A stretch of 64,000 bases of DNA, from NCBI RefSeq assembly GCF_024868665.1, contig NC_079890.1, forward strand, positions 4,068,005 through 4,132,004, in the 5' to 3' direction. The notes below the pieces were generated by a model. It searched no databases. It was not told the DNA's origin and saw only the letters and a program-made list of their open reading frames with translations. The DNA is from Triplophysa rosa. Its lineage: Eukaryota > Chordata > Actinopteri > Cypriniformes > Nemacheilidae. Position numbers and translations under genes: made by a program. Positions 33,773-46,500 of this stretch are shown one piece after another; position 1 is the stretch's first letter; every line of letters starts with the position of its first letter.

Positions 33773-34617
33773 ATGGACCGTTTTTCTGCCTCAGTTCACC
33801 AGGCCGCTTATAAATCCTCGGCCGTGGCTTTCAGGGCTCTTAATGTTTCATCCCTTCTCTCCACTTACCAGGCGGAAATTCTGGACGACTTGGGGCAGCA
33901 GCTGGACAAAGGATCCCCCTCGCCAGTCTTGAGGAAGGAGGTCCTTATGGTCAACAACCTCGTCCTACGTAATGCTCGTCAGGCTGTTCAAGCTAGCAAT
34001 CCATGGCGCTTTCTGTGGTGGGGGAACGCGCACTTTGGCTTAACCTGTCTGGACTCCCTGACAGTGAGAAGCGGTGCATCCGCGGGTGCTCTGGTCGAGC
34101 CTGATCAGGCTCTCTTTGGTCCCGCCGTGGCTTTGATGCAGCAACGATGCAATGCCAAAAAGAAGGAAGACGAAGCTTTCAAGTTGTGCCTTCCCAGAAA
34201 AGCATCTTCACGCCAGTTACCCACTGCGCGTTTGCAGAACCCCCCATCACGGGGCGAAACCCGCATCAAAGCAAGGAGAAGCCCCTCAACAAACCCCTCC
34301 AAGGCAGAGTAACCCACCCTCTACTAAACCCTGGGCAAGAACGTCTCCTGCTGCGGCCAGGAAATCCCCCAACCCTACCCCCACCGACTCGAAACGCACG
34401 AGGCCAGCCTGATGTTCGACCGTTAGGGGCGAAGAGTCCTCGTTCGCGAGCCACAAGCTCTTCGGACTCCCTTTCGGCCCCAGAGCCCCTGTCCAAAAGA
34501 AGGAGGTTTTCTCACTCCCCTCCACAGGCAGTGGACATTGTGTGTTCTCCCCCCAAGTTCAGGGGGTCAGTTGTGAGGAAATGTGCAAAAGCTGTGTCAC
34601 CACACAGCACATAAATT
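33773..34617 (+). pseudogene. DIRS Gag remnant
   Basis: The frame from 33773 (MDRFSASVHQ, later EVLMVNNLVLRNARQAVQ) reads the Gag body to 34312. A Pro/Ser/Arg-rich C-terminal tail follows, partly in another frame (34147-34614). The Cys/His cluster that starts other Gag copies is missing. At least one frameshift. Confidence 0.6.
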
Positions 34618-34651
34618 ATTCCCCTCACCCAACCAATAGGCTTCGGCTCCG

Positions 34652-36423
34652 GTGTTCCCCAACACAAGAAACACACAAAACACAACAAAACAAACGGATC
34701 CGATGAATTCGTTCCAGAGAGAGCTAATCTCTCAGCACAGAGAAAACCCCGCTCTGAAGCCACGCATGTCGCCGCTAGTCTGTCTGCTAGATGGCACCAT
34801 TGCATCACGATTGAGTCAACCATGCGCGCTCGAGCGTTTCAGCGCGTCCCAGGCTCTGGTGGGGACACTCACGAGTTACGAATCAGCCTGGCAGACTGTT
34901 GCGGCTCCCGAGTGGGTAATGCGAACAATTATGCAGGGTTACAGACTGCAGTTTGTAATGAAACCCCCGCTTTTCAACGGCGTTCTCTCTTCTCACACGG
35001 ACCAGAGTGCCGTGCACATTCTGAAAGAGGAATCTCTTCTCTCTTAATGAAGAGAGCGATTCAGGTGGTGCCCCCCGACCTGATAAATCAGGTGTTTTAC
35101 TCGTTATTTCCTGGTCCCAAAGAAGGACAGTTCTCTCCGTCACATCTTAGACCTACGAGTGTTGAACAAACATTTGAGGAAATACAATTTCAGAATGTTA
35201 ACCCACGGCACACTGGCCCACGCCATAAAACAGAACGACTGGTTCACATCGGTCGATCTAAAAGATGCTTTTTTTCCACATAAGCATTTATCCACCACAC
35301 AGGAAGTTTCTTTGTTTCACCTATCTAGGCCTATGTTACTAATTCACGGTCCTCCCTTTTGGGCTCTCACTCTCACTTTTTGTCTGTGTGCGGAGGCGGG
35401 CTTGGCCCCCCTGAGAATGTCAGATCTGCGGATTTTGACATACATAGACGATTGGCTCGTAGTAGTCGAGTCGAAAGTGCTCCAGGACACCTGCTGTGTG
35501 CTTACACACATCACATCTCTCGGGTTCAGGGTGAATGTGAACAAGAGCAATTTTACACCCAGTCAGACTGTGATTTTCCTGGGCTTGGAGCTGAACTCGG
35601 TCTCCATGCGAGCACGTCTCTCCCAGGAGCGTGTTCTCTCTCTAATGAGCTGTGTGTCACAGTTCAGAAAGGGGACAAGAGTGCAGTATTGCACTGGCCT
35701 CAGATTGCAGGGTCTTATGGTATGGAGTGACACAGACTTTTACGCACAGGGAACCCGTTTGGGGACGGTGATGATGTGGAAAGTTGTGATGACAGACGCG
35801 TCCTTAACAGACTGGGGTGCAACCCAGGAGGGCAGAGTGGTGAACGGTTTGTGGCCGAGCAGACTACATTTAGCACACATCAATTATTTAGAGCTCCTGA
35901 CCATATGGAAAGCTCTGAATTATTTTCTGCCTCGCCTACGGGGACATCATGTGATCATACGCTGCGACAATACTACAGCGGTGGCATATATCAATCACCA
36001 GGGCGGTTTGCGTTCATCGAAACTTCACACTCTAGCTCACAAGCTTTTGGTGTGGAGCGGGCGGTTTTTCCTGTCATTGCGCGTGACTCATGTTCCAGAC
36101 CTTCTATCGAGGGGGAAACCTCTCTACGGAGATTGGCGCCTACACCCTCAGATAGTGGGCATGATATGGAGGAGATTCTGACAGGCTGCCGTAGATCTAT
36201 TCGCCTAGCGCAAAAACACCCATTGTCCTATGTTCTTCTCGCTAAAGGACTTGGACGTGCCCCTAGGGGTGGACGCACTGGCCCACCCATGGCCAAGATG
36301 CTGCTGTATGCTTTTCCTCCTCTGTGCCTGATAATTCTCACACTGGCCAGAGTGAGAGAGAAGTGCCTGTCTCTCCTTCTAATAGCTCCCAGATGGCTCA
36401 AAGCATCTGAAGAGTGCATGTAG
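34652..36423 (+). pseudogene. DIRS RT/RNase H remnant with YIDD
   Basis: RT N-terminal motifs are spread over two frames (IMQGYRLQFVMKPP, then VDLKDAFFP), followed by the catalytic YIDDW at 35441-35455 and VNKSNFTPSQTVIFLGLEL. RNase H motifs follow: MTDASLTDWGA (~35790), NYLELLTIWKALN and IRCDNTTAVAYINHQGG (~35960). The tail VTHVPDLLSR and the post-RNase H phrase (GVDALAHPWP-like) come last in a third frame. Some segments are shortened, for example after LKDAFF. It is a broken copy. Confidence 0.78.
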
Positions 36424-36775
36424 AGAGATGCCTCCTGTTATCGTGACTTCAGTGATGCCTCACAGGACGATATGCTATAATTTCAGAATCTAAACGTATG
36501 TAATCACACGTATATAGCCTGTCCTCCTCCATATTTGCCGATTAATATTCATGAGGTGCAGAACTTACATTGAATGAGATCGTTGTGTGGGCGGAGCTGT
36601 CAGCCACGATGTCGCAGAAATGGAAACAGTTTCTAAAATTGAAACGGCCGTTGCTCGTTGCGCAGCGCTGAACCTCTGATTAACATGGAAAAGATACCTT
36701 TTGTCGCATCATGTTTGGTTAGGACACAGTGAGGGTGCATGTAAACGGTAGTCATTGTACAACATTTGTTTTTAA

Positions 36776-37110
36776 AGTCCCCGTGAAATAAAAAAATACA
36801 ACTCTGATTCTCTTTTTAAAATTCATGTGCCCTCATAATCTTCAATTAAAATCTGAAAATGCACTTCCGCCCTCTAGTGGCTATCAATCTCCAATGATGT
36901 CAGTTTAATGGCTTGGGCAGGGAAACTGTTAACCCCCCCTTCAACTGTCAGTCTGCTGACAGTTCCATTTCAAAGGGCAACCCATTTTTTATACATCCAA
37001 TCAATTCTCAATGGAAAACACAAGTCATGCCCATTATTTTCTCATTCAATATTCTGTTTCAATCGGAAATGCGACAGAATACGCAAGTAAAAATGATCGC
37101 AACTTCTGGT
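36776..37110. mobile_element. Truncated TTAA MITE (same family as 50676-51079)
   Basis: Starts AGTCCCCGTGAAAT after TTAA (36772-36775) and shares CATGTGCCCTCATAATCTT, CTGTCAGTCTGCTG and GATCGCAACTTC with 50676-51079 in the same order. The right terminal repeat is not present. Confidence 0.65.
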
Positions 37111-37755
37111 CATTTCAACTTACCATTATACGTTTTTAATTTCACCTAGTGGTTGAATTAATGTAATTTATCAAAATAAATTAAGCAATTTACACTTATT
37201 TTATCAACGTAAAAACATTAAAACAATTTTTTAAATAGTAGTATGTTTCAATGACTCGTAAAGTCAATTTGATTGTATTTAAAAACCTAAGGCAAACACA
37301 GGATGCATGCGGGATAAAAGTCCCAAGAGTGGCTTTTCCCCACGAGTGTGTTGTGTAAAGAGAATTGTTTTCCAACTGAAGTGCGAGATGCAACACTTGT
37401 TTCTTACTGTTAGTTCCAAATGTATTTCTGTTTTACATGAAACTGCACTTTCATTTAACATGACACGATTCGCCTCCTGGGCTTTGTTAGAGTAGAACGT
37501 GTCCCCTGATGAATTTGTACCTCAGAGATAAGAATGTGTACTCTGAAAAAATACATATATTCCCTAAACACGAAACTACAGTACGTATCCTAGAAATGGA
37601 ACAGTCCTTCGCCAAAGGACAGTGTGTCACTGCAAGAGATGCAGTTGATCTGACAGCTGAATACGCTGCCTTACAAACGCACACATGTCCTCTGAAGAGA
37701 AGAATATGTACTGTAACAGAGTGAGTGTGAACTTTCAAGTATGTTATCTGTGTGA
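37111..37755. other. Gene-free stretch
   Basis: No gene supported. Short open frames on both strands (37307-37495, 37509-37724) have no recognisable family or splice context. Confidence 0.45.
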
Positions 37756-37955
37756 TAAAGAAATGGGCTGGTAACCCAAAGGGTTGGAGGTTAAAATCTT
37801 GAAATGGGTGATTCATGACCTGCTGGGTAACTGAGTTCCCCTGTCACCATTACGTCCTTGATCTAGGCACTTAACCTCAAGCAGATCCATTGGGACTATC
37901 CTGCGAATAATTGTACTGTAAGTCACTTTGGAAAAGACAAATAGCTAATTAACTT
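37756..37955 (+). mobile_element. tRNA-derived SINE, degraded
   Basis: Head GGGCTGGTAACCCAAAGGGTTGGAGG resembles a tRNA D-arm to anticodon region. The body has CTTGATCTAGGCACTTAACC and the tail TGTAAGTCACTTTGGAAAAG, matching the usual fish SINE tail CTTTGGATAAAAGC. Confidence 0.6.
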
Positions 37956-39617
37956 AGATGTATTCCAGCAGGGCAGAATAATCTGACATCTTTTTTATTC
38001 ACCAGCCCACACATTCTCTTTAAAACAAGAACGCAGTTTCAGTTCTTCATACAGAAATACAGTACCTATTCAAAAAGGTGCATCATGATGTCATAGAAGA
38101 ACCACTTTGACTGAAGGGTTTGTTGAAGAACCTTAAACATCAGAATAACCCCTCTGTTTTACACAATATGGATTTATAGACAGTTTCATCTTAACAACAT
38201 AAACAGAAGTTACTGTGCATGCACACCTTTTTTGACCCCAACATATCATTAATTTAATTCAATATAAATAGTTATATTGTAGATAGTGATCCATGGTATT
38301 TTTTCGATATCCAATATGACAATAATTTTCAAGTCATTTTAGCCGATAGCCGATATCAATATACTTTAAGTCTATACGTCTTTTTTGATGATGATAGAAC
38401 AAAAGGTCTATCTTTCTATATAGTTTTTTCTATCATGGCATTTCCAAAAGTGGCCACTAGGGTGCTCTAAAACAATTTATTACCAAAAATTGTTAGTCTA
38501 TAATAAAAAAGCAATCGTTTATTTATTTACCTGTCTCTGTTATATTTTACCTTATGTAAATATCTTTTTTGTTAAAATTTACATAGCTTGTAAAGGGAGT
38601 TTTACTGTTTGACAGCAATAAAACAGCACATAGTAATAATGTCTAATAAAACCCAATCGTTGAGAAATGATAAAAAAATCACTCGTTGTAATGGCCAATA
38701 GCGTTAGCTGTAGCTTAGCATCAGTGTAAACGACTGCTGTATTTACAGTGATGGGCGACACAGAAAAGCCTTTACACAGCAATCTGCCATAAACAATGAG
38801 CTTTTGTCCTAATAATATACATTCATAAATACCTGCTGACTGATTATGGCTCACTGATAGAGCGAATGTGGATGGACACGACAGGAGTCCAGTAGCCTAA
38901 CGTCACTGTGCTATAGCATTAGCCTATAGCTGACAAACTAACAACACAGCTGTGAAATAACAAACTTATTGTGTGCTTGTAAAATATGAATCGTGTGTGC
39001 GTGGGCTCATTATATACATAAAACTGACGCATCAGATTTTATGCAGTTTTACCCGAGGAACACTGCGTTGTCTGCATACTTTGTTGGAAAACAATTATGA
39101 CAGATGTTTTTTTCACAAGAAATCCAAATCCAATGTACCCAATGGGAAATATATTCACAAGTTCTCTGATTTATTACGTTTGTGGACTTAAAATGCAAAG
39201 GGATGTTATATTGAGAATGCTTGGCATGGAGGATTTAGCAGTGTGAGCTCGTCTGGATTTCTGAATGACGTGCAGTATCATAATAAAGCGCCATTATGAA
39301 TGATCTGAGTTGCACTCCTCGCACAAATTATTATATTACTGCTGCTAGAGCATATATTTTATAAAACTGTGTTCGGATATCAATGCAAAATTGTATGTGA
39401 TGTTTATTACAGTCATTGAACAAAAATACGTAATAAATTAAAAAGTTAAGAAAACAAAAATACGTAGCTGGCTCTTATGGTAACACAAAATGTCAGAACA
39501 CTGGCTTAACCTAAAACCTTGTTTTAACACAACCCTGTGTTTATATGACAGTTCAGACGCAATAAGACCCGAAAATTAATTTTACTGCTCATGGGCTCAT
39601 GCGTTATGTGACAGCTG
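37956..39617. other. Gene-free stretch, probable old element around the hairpin
   Basis: No gene. At 38060-38160 an AGAACC-rich phrase resembles the complement of 17740-17830. 38290-38365 has CCGATAGCCGATATCAATA, and 41440-41525 beyond the hairpin element has related inverted motifs (ATATCGGGCCGATG, CCAATACCGATAATTTT). The hairpin may therefore sit inside an older inverted-repeat element of about 3.3 kb. Ends not resolved. Confidence 0.35.
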
Positions 39618-41394
39618 CCCAGATAGCAAACAAACCAGCAAATCGTTGCGGCCCAAATCCGGCCTACACCTAAGCCAAAGCTATGCCACATGTCAAAAAT
39701 CAAAACAAATAAAGCAGAACTGACCCAAATATAATCAACATTTCATTTCAATTCTGGCCCAGATTTATCCTAAAACCAACTCCTTTCTGTGCTCCTGTTT
39801 GACAGAATTTGTATTGAGTTTCATTATTATTATAGTGATGATTGAGTCATTAGAGATGAACATCTGCTGTTAACAAACACAATCACTGCAGAAAAGATAA
39901 ACAAAAACTAAAAAAAAAAAAAGTACCCAAAGAAACACAACAACTACAACCTGAAACACAACCCAGCTAACAAAAGTTTGTTATAAGAACGTTCCTTAGA
40001 GGTTTTTCATGTGTTTGAATACGTTTTAAAAACATATTTTAATGTTTTAAGAATATTACCATCATGGTGATCAGTGTTTCCTTGAGTTGGGATCTTGACC
40101 CGTGACTATTACTTTGTTTGACTTGCTGAAACTGTGAGCTTTTAAAGTGCACTTGTTATGGTAGTACAAACGAGAACCTGAACAAATGGTGTTGGTATGG
40201 AACCATTGAAACCACTGAGATGTTGTAATTTGATTCAATGCTCGCGTTTGGATTGAGTGCTATGCTGTTGATCCTGAAAGAACAATAAAAAATCAGGCAG
40301 TTTGATTGTATTTTGTTGTCTAGAAAGATTTGTGAAAAATGTATGTTCATCAAAACACATTTTAGAATCACACAGACATCAAGAATCAGTGTATGAATCT
40401 CAGCAATGGTGAGAATCAACCAACTAATTCAGATAAACGGATCAACTGCAATGCATGCTGGGAATTATGAATGAGTTTTGTGCTATGATGTTACCCAGCA
40501 TGCATTGCAACATGAAGTTTTGGTTTACTGATTGTCACCATTGTTGAGATTCATAAACTGATTCTTGATGTCTGTGTGTCTAAATTCTGCTTTTGATTAA
40601 ATACTTATTTGTTTCAGTTTTCACAAATCTTTCTAGACTGCAAAATGCAATCAAACTCCCAAATGTTATTATGTTCTTTCAGGATCAGCAGCACAGCAAT
40701 TTATTCAAATTTAAAAATGATAGTAATCTCAATGACCACCAACCAACACCATTTGATTAGATTATCATTTGCATTAGCATAACAAATGTACTTTAAAAGC
40801 ACAGAGTTACAACGAATCTAAACAGTAAATGTCAAGGGTCAAGAGCCCAACTCAAGAAAACACTGATCACCATAATGGTGACTTTTGTCAGCTGGGAACG
40901 ATCTTAAAACGTTTTGAATATTTTAAAACATGAAAAACCTCTAAGGAACATTCTTATAACAAACTTTTGTTAGCTGGGGTGTGTTTCAGATTGTAGTTGT
41001 TGTGTTTCTTTGGGTACATTAAATTTTTGTAATTTTTGTTGATCTTTTCTGCAGTGAATATGTTTGTTAACAGCAGATGTTCATCACTAATGACTCAATC
41101 ATCACTATAATAATAATGAAACTCAATACAAATTCTGTCAAACAGGAGCACAGAAAGGTGTTGGTTTTAGGATAAATCTGGGCCAGAATTGAAATGAAAT
41201 GTTGATTATATTTGGGTCAGTTCTGCTTTATTTGTTTTGATTTTTGACATGTGGCATAGCTTTGGCATGCCTGCGGCCCAAATCTGGCAAACAGGAGCGG
41301 GCCACCCAAGGGCCATCATTCCACGTGGTATGTGGGCCAGATGAGGTGAGTAAGGTGTGGGCCGGATTTGGGCCGCAACAATTTGCTATCTGGG
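39618..41394. mobile_element. 1.78-kb full-length hairpin (foldback) element
   Basis: The two halves are inverted copies over nearly the whole length, with a turn near 40475. The ends are CCCAGATAGCAAAC and TTTGCTATCTGGG. TGTTAACAGCAGATG-type blocks and AACAAAAGTTTGTTATAAG blocks recur in inverted order on both arms, and the centre holds ATGCATGCTGGG and CCCAGCATGCAT. A dinucleotide TG flanks both sides (39616-39617, 41395-41396), comparable with the TA around 2817-6190. Non-coding. Confidence 0.85.
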
Positions 41395-41396
41395 TG

Positions 41397-43426
41397 GCGT
41401 CTTCATGTCAGAGCGCGCTACACAATCAACACGTCTTTTTTTTATCGGCAAAGCATATCTACGTAATTTTCCATATCGGGCCGATGCCCATATTTAATTT
41501 ATAAGCCAATACCGATAATTTTAGACAATTACTGTATATAATAATGCATCCTTAATTATAGACACTAGTCAAACGCGCGTCCGATGGAACGGTCTATATT
41601 TAGACCTGTTTCCTCTTCTTATCGGTTATGCTTATTGATGTTTCTGATATAGCTGATATAAGTATTTTTTTCCAAAGTAAAAACACTCAGTACAGTACAG
41701 ATACGTGAAAATGTGAGTAAAAATATACTGGACTCCACCTCTGTATTAAAGTACGTGTTTGTTTTATTTGAAGTCATGAACTCTCCTGAACTCTCTCATC
41801 TGGAAGGGTGTTTTTCTGGACCAGTGTATGTGTATGTTTACATGTTTGAAGATAATTGTGCTCATTTCCAGAGAAACAAAGGTGAGCATGACTCTCACCT
41901 TTCCCACTTGTACCAATTAGAGTGGAATCCGCTCCGTTAAAGACGTTCCCGTCCTGCAGTGCGCTCGCATCTGTTCTTTAAAGAGCTGTTGGGAGTATTA
42001 GAACAGGTTTTAAAGCTCTCCTCTAGTGTGAAGTCTTGTTAGGGTGGCTGTGTGGTGTGAATGTGTGACTGATTGTTGTTTCTGTATGAATGCGTGAGAA
42101 CGGTTCAACTAACTACCTACATTGAGTTAGACAGATGACCTTTTTCTCTTAAACAAAATGTATTTTTAAGTAACACCAATTTAAAAAAACCTTGTTAATT
42201 ATTGAAATTATTAATTGTTCCACCTTGTTTTTTTTTAAACTGAATTTAATCATACACACTGGTTGAACAAAACCAAAATCATCCCAATGTTCTTAAACAA
42301 TTCTCAAAGCAAATTAAAAGCGAGAGATCTTGCCTCTAGCATCCCAAATGCAATGGCTTTTGAGTAAAACATCTTTCATGCTGAGTTTCTTTGAGCATAA
42401 CCTAAGCAAATGCTCTATCCTTTAGGAAAATGGTAACCTCTGAAAACCCCTAACATACCCAAAACAGCTTTAAATGCCAAGAGAACCAAATATTAAACAT
42501 TTTTAAGTCTCATGCTGTTCTGATGTTGAAGAAAATCCATAAAATAACACTTTATTTCTAAATTTACTATCATCATGTACTCCCACGCAAAGCATGATGG
42601 GAACTGGGGAACCTCAGCAAAGCACTTTAATAAAACACAATTCACATAGCCTCAAAAATAGTGACAAAAATGAATGTGCATTAATTTTCAAGTAAATTTG
42701 TAAAAGTACAAAAGAAACAAAGATAAAAATATTAAGAAATTGTTTCTTTGCAGTGCAAAAGCAGTTCTAAGTAAATAAAATATGAGCTACAAAATAGCAG
42801 TTTTGATTTCATGGTACTGTATATTTAAGGGTGTAATTTACCTCAGCCATTTAGTTTAGCAAAACAAAACAGACCGTGTGGTCAGACTTCTGCTACTCGA
42901 CATGTCTGAATAAAACAATATTGATATGAATTAGATGTTAGTGTCTATCAGTAAAATAATAAACGCCAGTTATTGATCAGACCCCCCCTCTAAGATCAGA
43001 CTGCATGAACTGATTATAACATTCCCATCAGGTCTCCCGTTGGTGGTCATTAAACATTATAGTCAGTTAACACCTGCAGAAGTAATGAACCGGGTAAAAT
43101 GATATTGTAGGCTTAACAATACATGAAGCAACACATATTTGTCCAAACACATGACTGATCTGTCAAGTTTCAGGACTGATGCATTATTTTATTTTGTTCA
43201 TGTTTAACCTTAACTTTAACATCCTCCAGTTGGGTGATTCTTACGAAATCTTGGTTTCAAAGATGTCAAACCTGTTTTTAATACATCGACATCAAACGTT
43301 AGGGACAGGGAATCTAATGCTTGAATTAAAGTCCCTTCCACTTGCATCATGATACAAGGCTCATGAACAGATTTGGGATTGCTTTACTCTCTATTCATAA
43401 CAAATTTCTCTTTTTTGTCTCTATAG
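41397..43426. other. Gene-free stretch upstream of the first abca7-like coding exon
   Basis: AT-rich intronic or upstream DNA. No promoter or exon is supported. 41440-41530 has CGGGCCGATG/CCGATAATT motifs (see 37956-39617). Confidence 0.45.
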
Positions 43427-43536
43427 GGGTAACTGGTTGATTATTCCCATAGAAACATTTGAAGCTGATAATGGGTCTCCTGACACAACTCCGACTGTTA
43501 CTGTGGAAAAACTTTATACTGCGGAGAAGACAGAAG
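43427..43536 (+). CDS. abca7: abca7-like exon 2 (start codon exon)
   Basis: Acceptor CTATAG at 43426; 44 bases of 5' UTR precede ATG 43471. The 22 codons read [20 protein letters not shown] and QK, the standard ABCA opening (LLLWKN). Donor GTACAC at 43537; phase 0. A start in the second exon is as in ABCA1. Confidence 0.88.
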
Positions 43537-46500
43537 GTACACACACACATAACATTGAAGGAGTGTACACTCACTCACTGTAGTGAAGCACTGTAGTTAC
43601 ATGGACTACTTTAAATGTATGCACTTTTAGTGTACATTGGGTTGCCGTCTACGGGTCGGGGTGGGGGGATGGGGGGGGTTTGGGGGGTTGGGGGGCCGGG
43701 GGGGCTGGGTGCTGTTGGTTNNNNNNNNNNNNNNNNNNNNNNNGCTGTTGGTTGAAAAGCTCTCAGACCTCATGAAAACTTCTTAATTTGACTTCTTTTT
43801 AAAAAAATCTTAACTTGTGTTGCGAAGATAAACAAAGGTCTTACGGTTGTATATTCTTGGATAAACTATTGTTTAAGTCGAACACACCTATTCCTTGAGA
43901 CCTTGATTAGCTTGTTCAGGTTGGAGCTCTGCAGGAAAGTAATCTGGGTATCCAAAATACTGGACCAAAAGTACTTTTTCCGCATCAGAATAAGCCACAC
44001 TGCTTGAAAGACAATGAACTGACTGATGATGTTATCAAGGAACACTTGTTATTTAAGTTAGATAAGAAATTGCATAGCAAATGTTGCACCTCTAAGAGAT
44101 TTAATGTTGGCTATAATCTAAAGTATATGAGCTTTGTTGATAACACAAAATAAAAGTTGGCAGAACGGTTGCTTATAAATATTGGTATATTTTACAGTAT
44201 ATACTACTGAAAAGTGGTTTTAATAAGCTAAATGCATTATGTGTTTGTTACAATGTTTGTTATGGCTCGCTAACATAGACGAAGCCAGCTGTGAATGTTA
44301 GGTGGGGCTCCTGCGGCATCTTGTGTGGCTCCTTTTGATTGAGGATGTTGTTGCTGTGGAAGGTAGATGTTTGCGCTATTCTAAATTATAGGCTGAGCCC
44401 CTGCCCCATCCCCATACACTTAGTAGTGTAAACACAACTTTTACAGTTGTCTCCTCTTAGATAACTGCTCTGTTCCTATTGTAGTACCCCATTGTAGTTA
44501 AGTACAAAATAAAATGCAGTTGTTTTGGAACAGCAAATATGATGCACATGTACACTCTAATGTTCATGTATCATTTACAATATACACAATCTACACAATG
44601 AACGGGCTCATATCCACACACACTGCGCATGCATCAAAACACATGCAGTGCTGTATTGATTCTGGAGGGAGAAAAAGCTCCACCTGACCTAAAACAGGTA
44701 TGCGTGAGAGAATCCAGATTTCACTGGTCTCACCTTCACAAGGACTGTGAGACACACACACATGAGCACATGAGATTGTTCATCACCTTGGGCAACTGTT
44801 TCATCTCAGAGCCTCTCTTGAGAAACCGACCAGTGATAAATGAACATCTGTGGCATGTTCTTAATGAAAGGAACTCAGAAAATCAAACACAGAGACCTAT
44901 AGTGAGATCACAATCTATGACCGTGTTCAGTTCATGCACTGTAGCACTGATAGTGCTTGGTAGCTTAGTGGCATCACTGGGCATCAGATTGTCAGTGGTA
45001 AACTGCAGGTATAACAGGTATAGTAATACCAATGGTGGGCAGCGTAATGCTAGCAGTGGGTATTATGGTTTACTAGTTAACGGAGGTGCTGGCACCTAAT
45101 TCTGTAGATTTAATTATAATTAAGTTATGCATCCTTCTAGACAAAAATAAGAAGCCAATAAGTTGACAGATCAGATTCAGAGCGCAGGGGCTTGCTTGCT
45201 TCGTTTATGTTTTTTGAGTTTGTTAGGGAGACAATGTAATTGGATAATTTTAAGAGACAATGTGTTTGGACTGGCTCATTCTGAGAAACATTAGACCAGA
45301 CAGGTTTGTGCTTGGACACAGTAGGATTGGATAGGCTTATTTTTGAGACTATGTGATTGAACCTGACCACAGAATATGAAGCCTGTCCAGTTTAGGGTAC
45401 AGGGTGATAGGACACGCTCCTTTGAGGGGACAGTAAGATTAGACAGGGTCATTTGATAGCGAGTGTAATCAAACAAGCACATTTTGGGGGTTAGAATGAA
45501 TTGACTGGGTTATTTTGAGAACAGTAGTGGACAGGCTTAAAATCAGGCACAGTGTGACTGGACAGGCTCATAATAGGACATAGTGTGACTGGACAGGCTA
45601 ATGCTAGGACACAGTGTGATTGGGCAGACTCGTTTTGGGAGGTTGCGTATTTGGAAAAGTTAATTTTGTGGAGCAACGTGACTGAACTGGGAAACTGTTA
45701 GGAATGCTGTGATTAAACAAATTGATATTGGGGGGGCAGTGTAATAGAACACAATTTTTGAAAAGTGTGTGATTGGACTATAGGGATGAATGCAATTAAT
45801 ATAATATAATACTAGTGATGTCAATCGATTAATCTGATTAATCACACAATTTATCTGTGATTAATCGTGATTAATCACAAATAACATTAACGTTTTTAAA
45901 TGTACTTTAACATTCTAATACTGTCACATTTAGACTCCAAATTCATGAAGAAACAACAGATTTATTTAACAGCATCATTTTATGAATGAAAGCAAACCTT
46001 CTGATATTAGTGCTGCAACTGACGTCTCTATTAAATTGATTCTTTTTTTTAATAGTAACATTAATTATAGCCATTCAACAGTAGAATTGAGAGCTATCAT
46101 GTCTAACAGGAAATATACAGACATTGAATGAAGTACCCACTGCTAGCATTACGATGCCCACCATTGGTATTACTATACCTGTTATACCTGCAGTTTATTT
46201 TGTGATAACCATTGTTTTACTACAGTAACCATGATTTTTTGGTTTTAACTGTAGTAAAACCATGGTTTTTCCATTTTAACTGTAAAACCATGGTCAATTT
46301 TCGTAAGGGAAATGTAGAACAATATCATTATTATATATCATAGATTATACATAAACAAAACATATTTAGCACAACTAAATGAACAGTAGGCAAATAGTGG
46401 TAAATAATATTAGCAGCCGTTAAAATTTAGCGTTAGCATTTTTATATGTATTTAGCAGTTTAAAACTTAACAGGATAAAGCAAACCTACCTGCCAGAGGA

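Larger units (their letters stand above)
33773..36423 (+). mobile_element. Decayed DIRS: Gag and RT/RNase H, no recombinase
   Basis: This copy starts within Gag, directly behind the SINE, and ends after RNase H. No terminal repeats, internal complementary region or recombinase are seen, so both ends are lost. It still has the RT palm that the copy at 9723 lacks. It shows only distant likeness to the other DIRS copies here, so it is a third lineage. Confidence 0.78.

Noticed and set aside
44629..45099. 156-codon open frame before the inverted repeat
   Set aside because: No domain, no splice context, and its 3' end runs into the 64-bp repeat arm. Probably a chance frame within intron 2.
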